Shown here piece by piece: positions 26,577 to 34,067 of a DNA stretch of 64,000 nt. This DNA is from an uncultured delta proteobacterium (GTDB lineage Bacteria > Myxococcota_A > UBA9160 > JAFDET01). Below the pieces are notes generated by a model. That model saw nothing but the letters and a program-made list of their open reading frames with translations. It did not search any database and was not told the origin of the DNA. Position numbers and translations under genes: made by a program. Location of the stretch: assembly GCA_947259215.1 (NCBI GenBank), contig CAMYLJ010000011.1:50037-114036 (forward strand). The letters run 5' to 3'. Numbering within the stretch: the first letter of the stretch is position 1; the number at the start of each line of letters is the position of its first letter.

Positions 26577-27101
26577 ATGCGCGTCATCGCAACCGCCCTC
26601 TTCCTGCTGTGCAGCGCCGGAATCTCGGCCGCGGAAGCGCTGGCGCCGGGGTCCAAGGCGCCGCCGTTCTCGCTGCTGGGGTCCGATGGGCGCACCCACA
26701 CGCTCGCCGAGTACGCCGGCAAGCAGGCCGTCGTGCTGGCCTGGTTTCCGAAGGCTTTCACCCCCGGCTGAAGCGAGGAGCTCAAGGCGCTGCGTGACAG
26801 CGCCGACGCCCTCGCGGCCTTCGACGCCGCCGTCTTCATGGTGAGCCTGGACGAGCCCGAGAAGAACCGCGCCTTTGCCAAGGAGCTCCAGGCGCGCCAC
26901 GTCCTGCTCTCGGACCCCGGGGGCGAGGCCGCTCGCGCCTACGGAGTCACCGCGCTCGGCGGCCTGTACGCGCGCCGCTGGACCTTCTACATCGACGCGG
27001 AAGGCATCATCCGGGAAATCGACAAGGACGTCGACGTGCGCTCCGCGGGCCAGGACATCGCCGGCAACCTGGCGCGGCTGGGATTCCCGAAGAAGAAGTA
27101 G
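26577..27101 (+). CDS. Exported selenocysteine peroxiredoxin
   Basis: One frame runs from ATG 26577 to 27101, interrupted only by TGA at 26769-26771. A signal peptide (MRVIATALFLLCSAGISAAE) precedes an AhpC/TSA domain: KAPPFSLLGSDGRTHTLAEY, WFPKAFTPG, TGA, SEELKAL, and later FYIDAEGIIREIDKD. In peroxiredoxins the residue after F-T-P-G is the peroxidatic Cys, so the UGA sits exactly at the catalytic position (residue 65), as in known PrxU-type selenoproteins. A SECIS-like hairpin follows 15 bases later. The mature protein has no Cys, so it would be a one-Sec enzyme needing an external reductant. A plain nonsense mutation is unlikely, because the downstream codons are intact to the normal end. 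Confidence 0.85.
26786..26804 (+). promoter_or_regulatory. Bacterial SECIS-like hairpin
   Basis: A perfect 7-bp stem (ggcgctg 26786-26792 with cagcgcc 26798-26804) holds the 5-base loop CGTGA. The loop begins 22 bases after the UGA and contains G and U, which matches the distance and loop needs of bacterial SECIS elements that recruit SelB. It lies inside the coding region, as expected. Confidence 0.65.
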
Positions 27102-27111
27102 GCGCTCGTGG

Positions 27112-27579
27112 TCAGATTGCCCGCGACGGGCCCGGCGGCTCGCCCGGCCGGCGCAGCATCTTCTCCACCTCACCGATGTGCTTGGTCTCGTCGCTGATCA
27201 GGCGACGCGCGTACTCCTCGAGCAGGATCGAACGGCCGTCCACCAGCGCCAGCAGCTCGCGGTAGACGTCGAGGCCGGCGGACTCGTGCTCCAACGATTC
27301 CCGCAGGATGTCGCCGACGTCGTGGCTGTGGCTCCCCAGCAGCTTCCCGATCCCGAGGGAGGGATGGCCGCCGAGCTGGGTGATCAGCTCTCCCGCCTCC
27401 TGGGCGTGGAGCAGCGACTCGCTCGCCTGCCCCTGGAGCCAGGACACGATCGGAATGCGTGTGTAGCCGGACACCATGAAGGAGTAGTGCGTGTAACGGA
27501 CCACCCCCGCCAGCTCGATCTCGAGGATCCGGTTCAGGATCGATGCGGCCGCTTCTGTGTCGAATCCGGTATCGGTCAT
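27112..27579 (-). CDS. Bacterioferritin-like iron storage/ferroxidase protein
   Basis: The 155-residue four-helix protein has ferritin-type metal ligands: Glu in RILEIELAGVVRYTHY, the E-x2-H pairs in ESLLHAQEAGEL and SDETKHIGEVEKML, and Glu in ESLEHESAGLDVY. These form a di-iron ferroxidase site. It is convergent with the selenocysteine peroxiredoxin (10 bases between stops), so the two sit together as oxidative-stress functions without sharing a transcript. The length matches bacterioferritin. Heme binding cannot be judged with confidence. Confidence 0.85.
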   Translation of the reverse strand: MTDTGFDTEAAASILNRILEIELAGVVRYTHYSFMVSGYTRIPIVSWLQGQASESLLHAQEAGELITQLGGHPSLGIGKLLGSHSHDVGDILRESLEHESAGLDVYRELLALVDGRSILLEEYARRLISDETKHIGEVEKMLRRPGEPPGPSRAI

Positions 27580-27593
27580 GCTATCTGCCTCTC

Positions 27594-27788
27594 TCAGTCT
27601 TCCCGCTGCAGGCCCTCGGATGAGACGCTCTTCCCGCGGGCCGCCTCGCGCTTCTCCCGCTCAGCGCGCCGCCGCAGCCACACGTTGGAGCTCGCCACCA
27701 GGACCGCGATCGTGAGGAGCAGGGCGAGGAGCCCGACGTTGAGACCTTCGGGCAACGATCCGCACTCCCTTCCTCCGGAGGCTAGCAC
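27594..27788 (-). CDS. Small single-span membrane protein
   Basis: The 64-residue product starts at GTG 27788 or a later codon. It has one hydrophobic helix (LNVGLLALLLTIAVLVASSNVWL) split here only for description, and a strongly basic tail (RRRAEREKREAARGK). It lies 14 bases upstream of bacterioferritin on the same strand and may share its transcript. The family is not recognised. Confidence 0.45.
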   Translation of the reverse strand: MLASGGRECGSLPEGLNVGLLALLLTIAVLVASSNVWLRRRAEREKREAARGKSVSSEGLQRED

Positions 27789-27840
27789 CGCGCTCGCGAA
27801 CGCCTACCCGCCGGCGGCGGGCAGCCGGCGGCCAGCTGAC

Positions 27841-27899
27841 GGAGCCCGAAGGGCTCCGTTTGCGGCGCAAGCCGACTCAAGACTTCGGCTTGGGTCGGC
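27841..27899 (-). terminator. Double hairpin after the minus-strand operon
   Basis: Two hairpins lie just past the methyltransferase stop: gccgactcaag (27871-27881) with cttgggtcggc (27889-27899), one G-U pair, loop acttcgg; and ggagccc/gggctcc (27841-27857) with loop gaa. Neither has a U-tract. They probably end the long operon that starts near 33937. Confidence 0.5.
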
Positions 27900-27902
27900 C
27901 TG

Positions 27903-28541
27903 CTAGCCGGGGCGCGAGGCGATCGTGAGCACCGAGGGCAGCACCAGGGTCGCAGGCACGCGCAGCACGATCCGCTGGGATTCCACCCGGAAGCCCGCAT
28001 CCTCCACCAGGGCGCGCATCCGCCCGCGCGTGGGCCAGTGGGCCGGCTCGCCGAGGAGCCGCGAGAGCCGGCTCCCCGCCCGGCTCATGGCCTCGAGCGG
28101 CGGGTTCACCAGCGAGACCAGGAGCCGCCCCCTCGGCGCCAGCACGCGCAGGAACTCCGCCAGCGCCCGCGGCTGGTCCGGGAACCAGTGGAAGGCCTCG
28201 GTGGAGACGACGGCGTCGAAGCTGGCGTCGCGGAACGGCAGGTCCAGCGCGCTCCCCTGGGCGGCGGCCACGACGCGCTCGTGGGCGGCGGCCTGGGCCA
28301 GCATGCCGCGCGAGAAGTCGACGCCCACGACGCTCGTGTCGGGCAGCTCGCGCCGGATGCGCGCCGCCAGCAGACCGGTTCCGCACGCCACGTCGAGGAT
28401 GCGGCGGCCGCCGCCGCGGCCCAGGCCGCGCAGCACGGCGTCGTGCTCGGGCCGGTACGTCAGCCGCTGCACCAGGGGCGCGTCGTAGAAGCGCGACCAG
28501 ACGTCGAAGAACCAGCGGTCGGGCCCGCCCCGCTCGCTCAC
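27903..28541 (-). CDS. Class I SAM-dependent methyltransferase
   Basis: The 212-residue protein starts at GTG 28541, overlapping the transporter stop (GTGA). It has motif I ILDVACGTGLLAARI, the acidic end of strand 2 in VVGVDFSRGML, and the Methyltransf_11 pattern ALDLPFRDASFDAVVST followed by FHWFPDQPRALAEFLRVLAP. The substrate is not evident; ubiquinone/menaquinone-like or small-molecule methyltransferases share this plan. It is the last gene of the six-gene minus-strand chain. Confidence 0.85.
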   Translation of the reverse strand: MSERGGPDRWFFDVWSRFYDAPLVQRLTYRPEHDAVLRGLGRGGGRRILDVACGTGLLAARIRRELPDTSVVGVDFSRGMLAQAAAHERVVAAAQGSALDLPFRDASFDAVVSTEAFHWFPDQPRALAEFLRVLAPRGRLLVSLVNPPLEAMSRAGSRLSRLLGEPAHWPTRGRMRALVEDAGFRVESQRIVLRVPATLVLPSVLTIASRPG

Positions 28542-29941
28542 GGCCGCGCGGCTCCCGATGCCGACGCGGCGCGACTGGCCGCGAGGCGGATCGTGATCTC
28601 GGTGTGGCGGTGACGCGTGAGCGGGTAGCGGGTGGCGATCCAGCAGGCGACCAGCAGGAAGAAGACCGGGCCGAGGGTCACGAGCAGGCGGATGGCCAGC
28701 AGCGCGCTCTCCGGCTGGTCCTTCGCCCCGCGCACGAAGCCGGCGCCCTCGAGGGCGAAGCCGGCCAGGGCCACGCCGGAGGCGCCGCCGAGCTTGCGCA
28801 GGAAGGTGAAGGAACCGGCGTAGATCCCGTCGCGCCGCTCGCCGCCCTTCAGCTCGTCCTCGTCGATGACGTCGCCGAGCATGGCCCAGGGCACGAGGTC
28901 GGCGACGCCGTAGCCGGCCCCGGCGAGCCCCATCAGGGCGAACACCGCCCAGCGCGGCGTCTCCGGCTCCACCACCAGCAGCCCGAACAGGGTGAGGCTC
29001 CACAGGAGCCCCCCGGCGATGAACACGACGCGCTTGTCCATGCGCCGGGCGAGCCCGAGCCAGAGCGGGAGCGAGATCACGACCCCCGCGAGCATCAACC
29101 CGAGCGCGATGGGGAAGTCGTCGGGACGTCCGAGCCACCAGGTGAAGAAGAAGATCAGGAGCGCGCCGGCCACGTCGACGGCGATCCGCGCCGAGAGGAA
29201 GAGCCCGGTCAGGATGCGGTAGCTGCGGTGCGCCACGAGCCGGCGCATGGCGGTGCGCAGGTTCGGGGCGTCGGCGCGCCCGCGCAGGCCGGGGCGCTCC
29301 CAGGTGACGCCGAAGACCACGAGCCACGGGATCGCGACCCAGACGGCCAGCACGCGACCCGCGCCGGCCCAACCCCCGGCTTCTCCGCCGAAGGCCTTCA
29401 CCAGCACCGGCATGCCGATCGCCGCCAGCGCGATGGCCGCCACCACGCCGACCATCCGGTAGGAGTTCATGGACGTGCGCTCGTGGTAGTCGAGGGCGAT
29501 CTCGGGGAGCAGCGCCATGTACGGCACGGCCAGCACCGTCGAGCAGAGGGTGTTCAGCACGTAGACCGCGCCGTAGTAGAGCACGATGGCGTGCGCTTGG
29601 GTAAGGCCGCTGTCGGCCCAGAGCAGCGCGAAGGTGAGGCCGAAGGGCACGGCGCCCAGCAGGAAGTAGGGCCGCCGCCGCCCGCCGGACCAGCGCGTCT
29701 GGTCCGAGAGCCGGCCCATCAGCGGATCGGTGACGGCGTCCACGCCGCGGCCCGCGAGCAGCACGAGCCCCGCCCAGGACGGCGGGAGCCCGGCGATCTC
29801 CGTCAGGAAGAACAGGAAGAACAGCGAGACGGTGGCGAGCTGGACATTGACGGTGTGGTCGCCCAGGGCGAAGCCGGCCTTCACGTACGCCGGGATGCGT
29901 TCGCTGGCCGCGGCGTCCGGGCCCGCGGGTGCCGCCGTCAC
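28538..29941 (-). CDS. GPH/MelB-type MFS transporter
   Basis: Twelve membrane helices and the glycoside-pentoside-hexuronide pattern (FALGDHTVNVQLATVSLFFL, DPLMGRLSDQTRWSGGRRRP, GDVIDEDELKGGERRDG, GSFTFLRKLGGA) place it with MelB-like sodium symporters. GTG 29941 overlaps the SDR stop as GTGA and gives 467 residues; an ATG at 30001 would add 20 and overlap the SDR gene by 64 bases, so the GTG is preferred. Distant members of this family also move lipids such as lysophospholipids, so a sugar substrate should not be assumed. Confidence 0.85.
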   Translation of the reverse strand: MTAAPAGPDAAASERIPAYVKAGFALGDHTVNVQLATVSLFFLFFLTEIAGLPPSWAGLVLLAGRGVDAVTDPLMGRLSDQTRWSGGRRRPYFLLGAVPFGLTFALLWADSGLTQAHAIVLYYGAVYVLNTLCSTVLAVPYMALLPEIALDYHERTSMNSYRMVGVVAAIALAAIGMPVLVKAFGGEAGGWAGAGRVLAVWVAIPWLVVFGVTWERPGLRGRADAPNLRTAMRRLVAHRSYRILTGLFLSARIAVDVAGALLIFFFTWWLGRPDDFPIALGLMLAGVVISLPLWLGLARRMDKRVVFIAGGLLWSLTLFGLLVVEPETPRWAVFALMGLAGAGYGVADLVPWAMLGDVIDEDELKGGERRDGIYAGSFTFLRKLGGASGVALAGFALEGAGFVRGAKDQPESALLAIRLLVTLGPVFFLLVACWIATRYPLTRHRHTEITIRLAASRAASASGAARP

Positions 29942-30750
29942 TTCTGCATCCGGCGCGCCATCCGGCGCTCGAACCAGCCCGGCGCCAGGCGCGCCAGCCA
30001 TACGTAGAGCCCGGCCCGCCAGGGGATGAAGAGGTGGCTGCGCCGGCGCACCAGGGCGCCCACGACCGCGTCGGCCACCGCATCCGGCGACAAGGGCTGC
30101 GCATCGACCCCGGTGCGGGCGCCGGCCGGGCGGCCGTCGGGACCGAGCGCGTGGTCGCCGATTCCCGTGTCCACGAAGGACGGATCCACGATCAGCACCC
30201 CGAGCCCGTCGTCGCAGTGCTCCGCGCGCAGCGAGCCGAAGAAGCCGTGGAGGGCGTGCTTGCTGGCGGCGTAGCCGGCGCGGGTGGCCAGCGGCGCCTG
30301 TCCCGCGACGCTGCCCATCACCACGATCTGGCCGCGGCGCTCGAGGAGCGCCGGGAGCGCGGCCTGGGTCGCCTGGACCGCACCGAAGAAGTTCACGTCG
30401 AGGACGCGGCGCAGGACCTCCAGGTCGGTCTCGGCCACGCGGCCCACGTGGGTGATGCCGGCGTTGGCGACGAGGACGTCGATACCGCCCAGCGCGGCTT
30501 GCGCGGCCGCCACGGCCTCGCGGCAGGCCACCGGGTCGCTGACGTCGCAGGCGAAGGCGTGCGCAGCGTGCCCCTGGTCGCGGAGCGCGCGGGCGCCTTG
30601 CGCGGCCCCGTCCGCATCCCGGTCCAGGAGCGCCACGCGCGCGCCGGCCCGGGCGAGGCGGCGCGCGAGCGCGGCGCCGATGCCGGAAGCGGCGCCCGTC
30701 ACCACCACGGCGCGGTCGCGCAGCGGGGTGCCCTCGTTCGCGGTCCTCAC
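29938..30750 (-). CDS. Short-chain dehydrogenase/reductase
   Basis: The 270-residue protein starts at GTG 30750, which overlaps the CoA-transferase stop. It shows the classical SDR set: cofactor loop TGAASGIGAALA, NAG in LVANAGITHVG, catalytic Ser in VVMGSVAGQAP and YAASK. The Asp after strand 2 (LLDRDADGA) favours NAD over NADP. The C-terminal extension (FIPWRAGLYVWLARLAPGWF) is hydrophobic and typical of lipid- or steroid-acting SDRs. The substrate is unknown. Confidence 0.9.
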   Translation of the reverse strand: MRTANEGTPLRDRAVVVTGAASGIGAALARRLARAGARVALLDRDADGAAQGARALRDQGHAAHAFACDVSDPVACREAVAAAQAALGGIDVLVANAGITHVGRVAETDLEVLRRVLDVNFFGAVQATQAALPALLERRGQIVVMGSVAGQAPLATRAGYAASKHALHGFFGSLRAEHCDDGLGVLIVDPSFVDTGIGDHALGPDGRPAGARTGVDAQPLSPDAVADAVVGALVRRRSHLFIPWRAGLYVWLARLAPGWFERRMARRMQK

Positions 30751-31967
30751 GCTGCAGGGCCCGAGACGATCCCCTCGTCGTGGAGCTTGCCGACGTGCGA
30801 CTCGCTCAAGGCCAGGACGTCGAGCAGGATCTCGTCGGTGTGCTCCCCCAGCAGCGGCGCCCGCCTCGGACCCTGCCGAGGCACCGCTCCGAACTGGAGC
30901 GGCGAACCGGGCATCAGGAAGGTCCCGATCCCCGGCTGCTCCACCATGGCGAACATGGGGTTCTCGGGCGAGCAGTCCGGGTCCTTCTCCACGACTTCGC
31001 GGATCGTGCGGTAGGGCGCCCAGCACACCCGGTTGGCGTCGAAGAGCTTGCGGATCTCGGCGAGCATCCGGCTGCGGAACCAGGGGTCGAAGACCCGCGC
31101 CATCTCGCGACGGGCCCGGTAGCGGTCGCCCTCCCGATCCAGGTCGAGCCCGAGGCGCTCTCCCAGGGCGTCGAGCTGGTCGCCCAGGCCCGTGGCCTCG
31201 CGCAGGCTCTTCCACTGGGCCCGGGTCAGCGCCACCACCATCAGGCGCTTGCCGTCGAGGGTCTCGAAGTCGCGGCCGAACGCGCCGTAGAGGTAGTTTC
31301 CGTCCTTGGGTCGATCGGCGTCGTTGACGGTCACCTCGGCGATCTTCCCCAGGTTGCCGAGCATGGCGAGGGCGACGTCGGCCAGCGCGATCTTCACGAG
31401 CTGGCCCTCGCCGGTGCGCCGCCGGTAGCGCTCCGCGGCGAGAAGGCCCATGGCTGCCATCTGGCCGGTGATGGCGTCCCAGGCGGGCAGCAGGTGGTTC
31501 ACCGGGCGGGGACTATCCCGGGGGCCGGTGACGGCGGGGAAGCCGACGGCCGGGTTCACGGTGTAATCGACCTCGGAGCTCCCGTCGCGGCGGCCGGTGA
31601 TGTTGACCATGATCAGGTCTTCGCGGTGCGCCTTCAGGCTCTCGTAGTCCAGCCAGCCGCGCGCCGGAAAGTTGGTCAGGAAGAGTCCCGCGTCCTCGCC
31701 GGGAGCGCAGATCAGCGCGGTCAGGATCTCCTGGCCGCGGGGAGAGCGGAGGTCGACGGCGATGGAGCGCTTGCCCTTGTTGAAGCCCGCCCAGAAGAGG
31801 CTCCGGCCCTCGGCGGTGACGGGCCAGCGCGTGTAGTCGAGTCCGCCGCCGATGGGATCGAAGCGGATCACGTCGGCGCCGAGCTGCGCCAGGGTCATGC
31901 CGCCCAGGGGAATGGCGACGAAAGCCGATCCCTCCACGATCCGCATGCCCTCGAGGATTCCCGCCAT
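30747..31967 (-). CDS. mct: Family III CoA transferase, mesaconyl-CoA C1-C4 transferase-like
   Basis: The 406-residue protein starts at ATG 31967 after GGGAGGAAG. It is a CaiB/BaiF-type CoA transferase. Its wording (EGSAFVAIPLGGMTLAQLGA, DVIRFDPIGGGLDYTRWPV, ITGRRDGSSEVDYTVNP, NPMFAMVEQPGIGTFLMPGS) is that of mesaconyl-CoA C1-C4 CoA transferase of the 3-hydroxypropionate bicycle as I recall it, rather than a general formyl- or succinyl-CoA transferase. The enzyme moves CoA within one mesaconate molecule. The catalytic Asp is expected in the VKIALADVAL region. Its neighbours encode a matching hydratase and lyase, which strengthens the call. Confidence 0.75.
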   Translation of the reverse strand: MAGILEGMRIVEGSAFVAIPLGGMTLAQLGADVIRFDPIGGGLDYTRWPVTAEGRSLFWAGFNKGKRSIAVDLRSPRGQEILTALICAPGEDAGLFLTNFPARGWLDYESLKAHREDLIMVNITGRRDGSSEVDYTVNPAVGFPAVTGPRDSPRPVNHLLPAWDAITGQMAAMGLLAAERYRRRTGEGQLVKIALADVALAMLGNLGKIAEVTVNDADRPKDGNYLYGAFGRDFETLDGKRLMVVALTRAQWKSLREATGLGDQLDALGERLGLDLDREGDRYRARREMARVFDPWFRSRMLAEIRKLFDANRVCWAPYRTIREVVEKDPDCSPENPMFAMVEQPGIGTFLMPGSPLQFGAVPRQGPRRAPLLGEHTDEILLDVLALSESHVGKLHDEGIVSGPAA

Positions 31968-31989
31968 CTGTCTTCCTCCCCTGGTCTCT

Positions 31990-33021
31990 TCAGGCCATCA
32001 GTCCGAGGGCGCGCCAGTCGAGCACCAGGACGTCCTCGCCCGGCTCGGGGGCCTCGGCTCCGCGCTCGGCGTATACCCGCGTGCGCAGGTCCAGGAGGCC
32101 GCCCCCGCCCGCGAGCGGATGCTTGGCCTCGACCTCGAACTCGCTCCGGAGCACGTCTCCCTCGAAGACCGGCGCCGTGTGGTCGCAGCTCCGCCAGGCG
32201 ATGAAGGTCACGAGATTCGGCAGGGCGCGGGTGAGCTGCGCCGCCGCCGTAGAGATCGTGTGGCCGCCGTAGACGAGACGCCGGCCGTGGCTGCTGGCGC
32301 CCGCGTCCGTGTGCGCGCCGGCGACGTTCAGGGTCAGGCGCGCGATCTCCGGCGCACACGTCACCGTGTCGCGGCCCTCGACGGCGAAGGTCGCGGTGTC
32401 GGGAACGTCGCCGAAGTGGACGCCCGAGAGCCGCTCCCGAAACGTGTCGAGCCGCCAGTCCGGGGGCACGGCGGCGCGGACCCGATCCATGTCGAGGTCC
32501 GTCGCAATGGTGTCGAAGGAGTCCGCGTGGCCGGTGTCCGCTTCGGGATCGCGGCAGGGCAGCATTGGGCAGCGCCAGAAATGGAGCACGGTCTCGCCGC
32601 GCTGGTTCTCGACGTGCATCTCGAACACGGCCATGCCCGTAGCCGGTCGCTCCGGCCGGGGGCGGTTCTGGCGCAGCGCAGCGATCGTCGTGCTGGTGCG
32701 AAGCGTGTCCCCCAGATGCACGGGGCGCTGGAGCACCAGGCCGCGGTAGAAGAGGTTGCCGATCACCCGGCCCGAGGGGAAGGTCGTCTGACCGATGGCT
32801 ACGTTGCAGACGAGATTCGGGTTGGCGAGCGTGCGATCGCTCCCCGTCACGGCTCGGGAGAGCTCCGCGTCGAGGGGCAGGCGCAGGCGGTCGCCGAAGA
32901 CGGCCTCGTGGAGCGCCGCGTGCCCCGAAGTCAGGGTCACGGCGGGCGCGTCGTCGAAGGCCTGGCCCAGCTTCAGGTCCTCGAACCACGGGCTCCCGAT
33001 CCCGAGCCGCTCAGGAGCCAT
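31990..33021 (-). CDS. MaoC-like double-hotdog hydratase, mesaconyl-CoA hydratase-like
   Basis: The 343-residue protein has two hotdog repeats: FEDLKLGQAFDDAPAVTLT at the start and the active-site-like RRLVYGGHTISTAAAQLTRA near residue 245. The length, the 'G-x-R-(I/L)-V-Y-G-G-H' motif and the SEFEVEAK strand fit mesaconyl-C1-CoA hydratase (beta-methylmalyl-CoA dehydratase). It would interconvert beta-methylmalyl-CoA and mesaconyl-C1-CoA in the cytoplasm. ATG 33021 overlaps the CitE gene by 11 bases, and the CoA-transferase gene follows 22 bases after its stop. Confidence 0.75.
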   Translation of the reverse strand: MAPERLGIGSPWFEDLKLGQAFDDAPAVTLTSGHAALHEAVFGDRLRLPLDAELSRAVTGSDRTLANPNLVCNVAIGQTTFPSGRVIGNLFYRGLVLQRPVHLGDTLRTSTTIAALRQNRPRPERPATGMAVFEMHVENQRGETVLHFWRCPMLPCRDPEADTGHADSFDTIATDLDMDRVRAAVPPDWRLDTFRERLSGVHFGDVPDTATFAVEGRDTVTCAPEIARLTLNVAGAHTDAGASSHGRRLVYGGHTISTAAAQLTRALPNLVTFIAWRSCDHTAPVFEGDVLRSEFEVEAKHPLAGGGGLLDLRTRVYAERGAEAPEPGEDVLVLDWRALGLMA

Positions 33022-33937
33022 CGCCGGCCTCCGCGGCGGAGAGGATCCCGGCGCGACGGGCCCGCTCGAGGACGCGTCGCTGGGCCGCCACCAGCGGCGC
33101 GTCCACCATCTTGCCGTCGACGGTGAAGACGCCCCGGCCCTCGCAGGCGGCCTCTTCGGAGGCGTCGAGCACACGCCGGGCGTAGGCGATCTGCTCCTTC
33201 GTGGGCGTGTGGACCTCGTTGGCGATCCCCACCTGGAGCGGGTGGATGCAGAGCTTTCCCTCGAAGCCGAGTCGGAGGCCCAGCTCTGCGTCGCGGCGAA
33301 ACGCCTGCTCGTCGCGCACGTCGAGACAGACCGTGTCGATCGGCGCGACCCCGCCGGCCCGCGCGGCGATCGCGAGCGCGCAGCGCGCGTGGAAGATCAC
33401 GCCCTCCGACGCGTCGGGCTCGGCGAGCCCCATGTCGCGCGAGAAGTCTGCGTGGCCGAAGCAGAGCGCGTCGATCTGCGCGGAGGCGCCCGCCAATGAC
33501 GTCACGTGCGCGATTCCCGCGGCGGTCTCCACCAGGGCGAGGAGCCTCACGGCTCCGTCGCGCTCCTCGCCGGATCGCGCCTCCAGTGCGCCAATCCGCT
33601 CGGCGACCTCCCGGAGCTCCTGCGTGCTCTGCGACTTCGGCAGCATGATCGCCGAGGCCCCGGAGGCGACGGCCGCCGCCAGATCCTCTTCGAAGTACGG
33701 CGTGGCGAGCGGGTTCACGCGAACGCCGGGCTCCGCGCCGCCGAAGTCGCCCTCGGCGAGGAAGTCAGCAACGAGCTGACGGGCGCGCCCCTTCTCGGCG
33801 GGCGCCACCGAGTCCTCGAGGTCGAGCAGCAGCGTGTCCGCCCCCGCGCCGCGGGCCTTCTCGAGCTTGCGGGGCTCGCCCCCGGGCACGAAGCAGAGCG
33901 AGCGCCGGAGCGGGCGCTGCGTTTCCTCGCTGCTCAT
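33011..33937 (-). CDS. CitE/HpcH-family CoA-ester lyase, malyl/methylmalyl-CoA lyase-like
   Basis: The 308-residue TIM-barrel protein starts at ATG 33937; the frame extends upstream but is not coding-like. Typical residues are SLCFVPGGEPRKLEKARGA, LLLDLEDSVAPAEK, RVNPLATPYFEED, the acid in LALVETAAGI and the Asp in CFGHADFSRDMG, which together hold Mg and the CoA ester. Family members split or form malyl-CoA, beta-methylmalyl-CoA or citramalyl-CoA. Given the downstream hydratase and C1-C4 transferase, glyoxylate plus propionyl-CoA condensation (or the reverse) is the likeliest reaction. It is the first gene of the operon. Confidence 0.8.
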   Translation of the reverse strand: MSSEETQRPLRRSLCFVPGGEPRKLEKARGAGADTLLLDLEDSVAPAEKGRARQLVADFLAEGDFGGAEPGVRVNPLATPYFEEDLAAAVASGASAIMLPKSQSTQELREVAERIGALEARSGEERDGAVRLLALVETAAGIAHVTSLAGASAQIDALCFGHADFSRDMGLAEPDASEGVIFHARCALAIAARAGGVAPIDTVCLDVRDEQAFRRDAELGLRLGFEGKLCIHPLQVGIANEVHTPTKEQIAYARRVLDASEEAACEGRGVFTVDGKMVDAPLVAAQRRVLERARRAGILSAAEAGDGS

Positions 33938-34067
33938 GGATCCGTCCCCTTCCACCTGGCTCCACACGACGTGACGCCCTGTCGGCTGCCCGACATCCTG
34001 GCCGGCACGCCGGGTACCCATGATAGCCTTGCGGGGGCCGACATCGGAGATCCAAGGAGGTGGGCAG

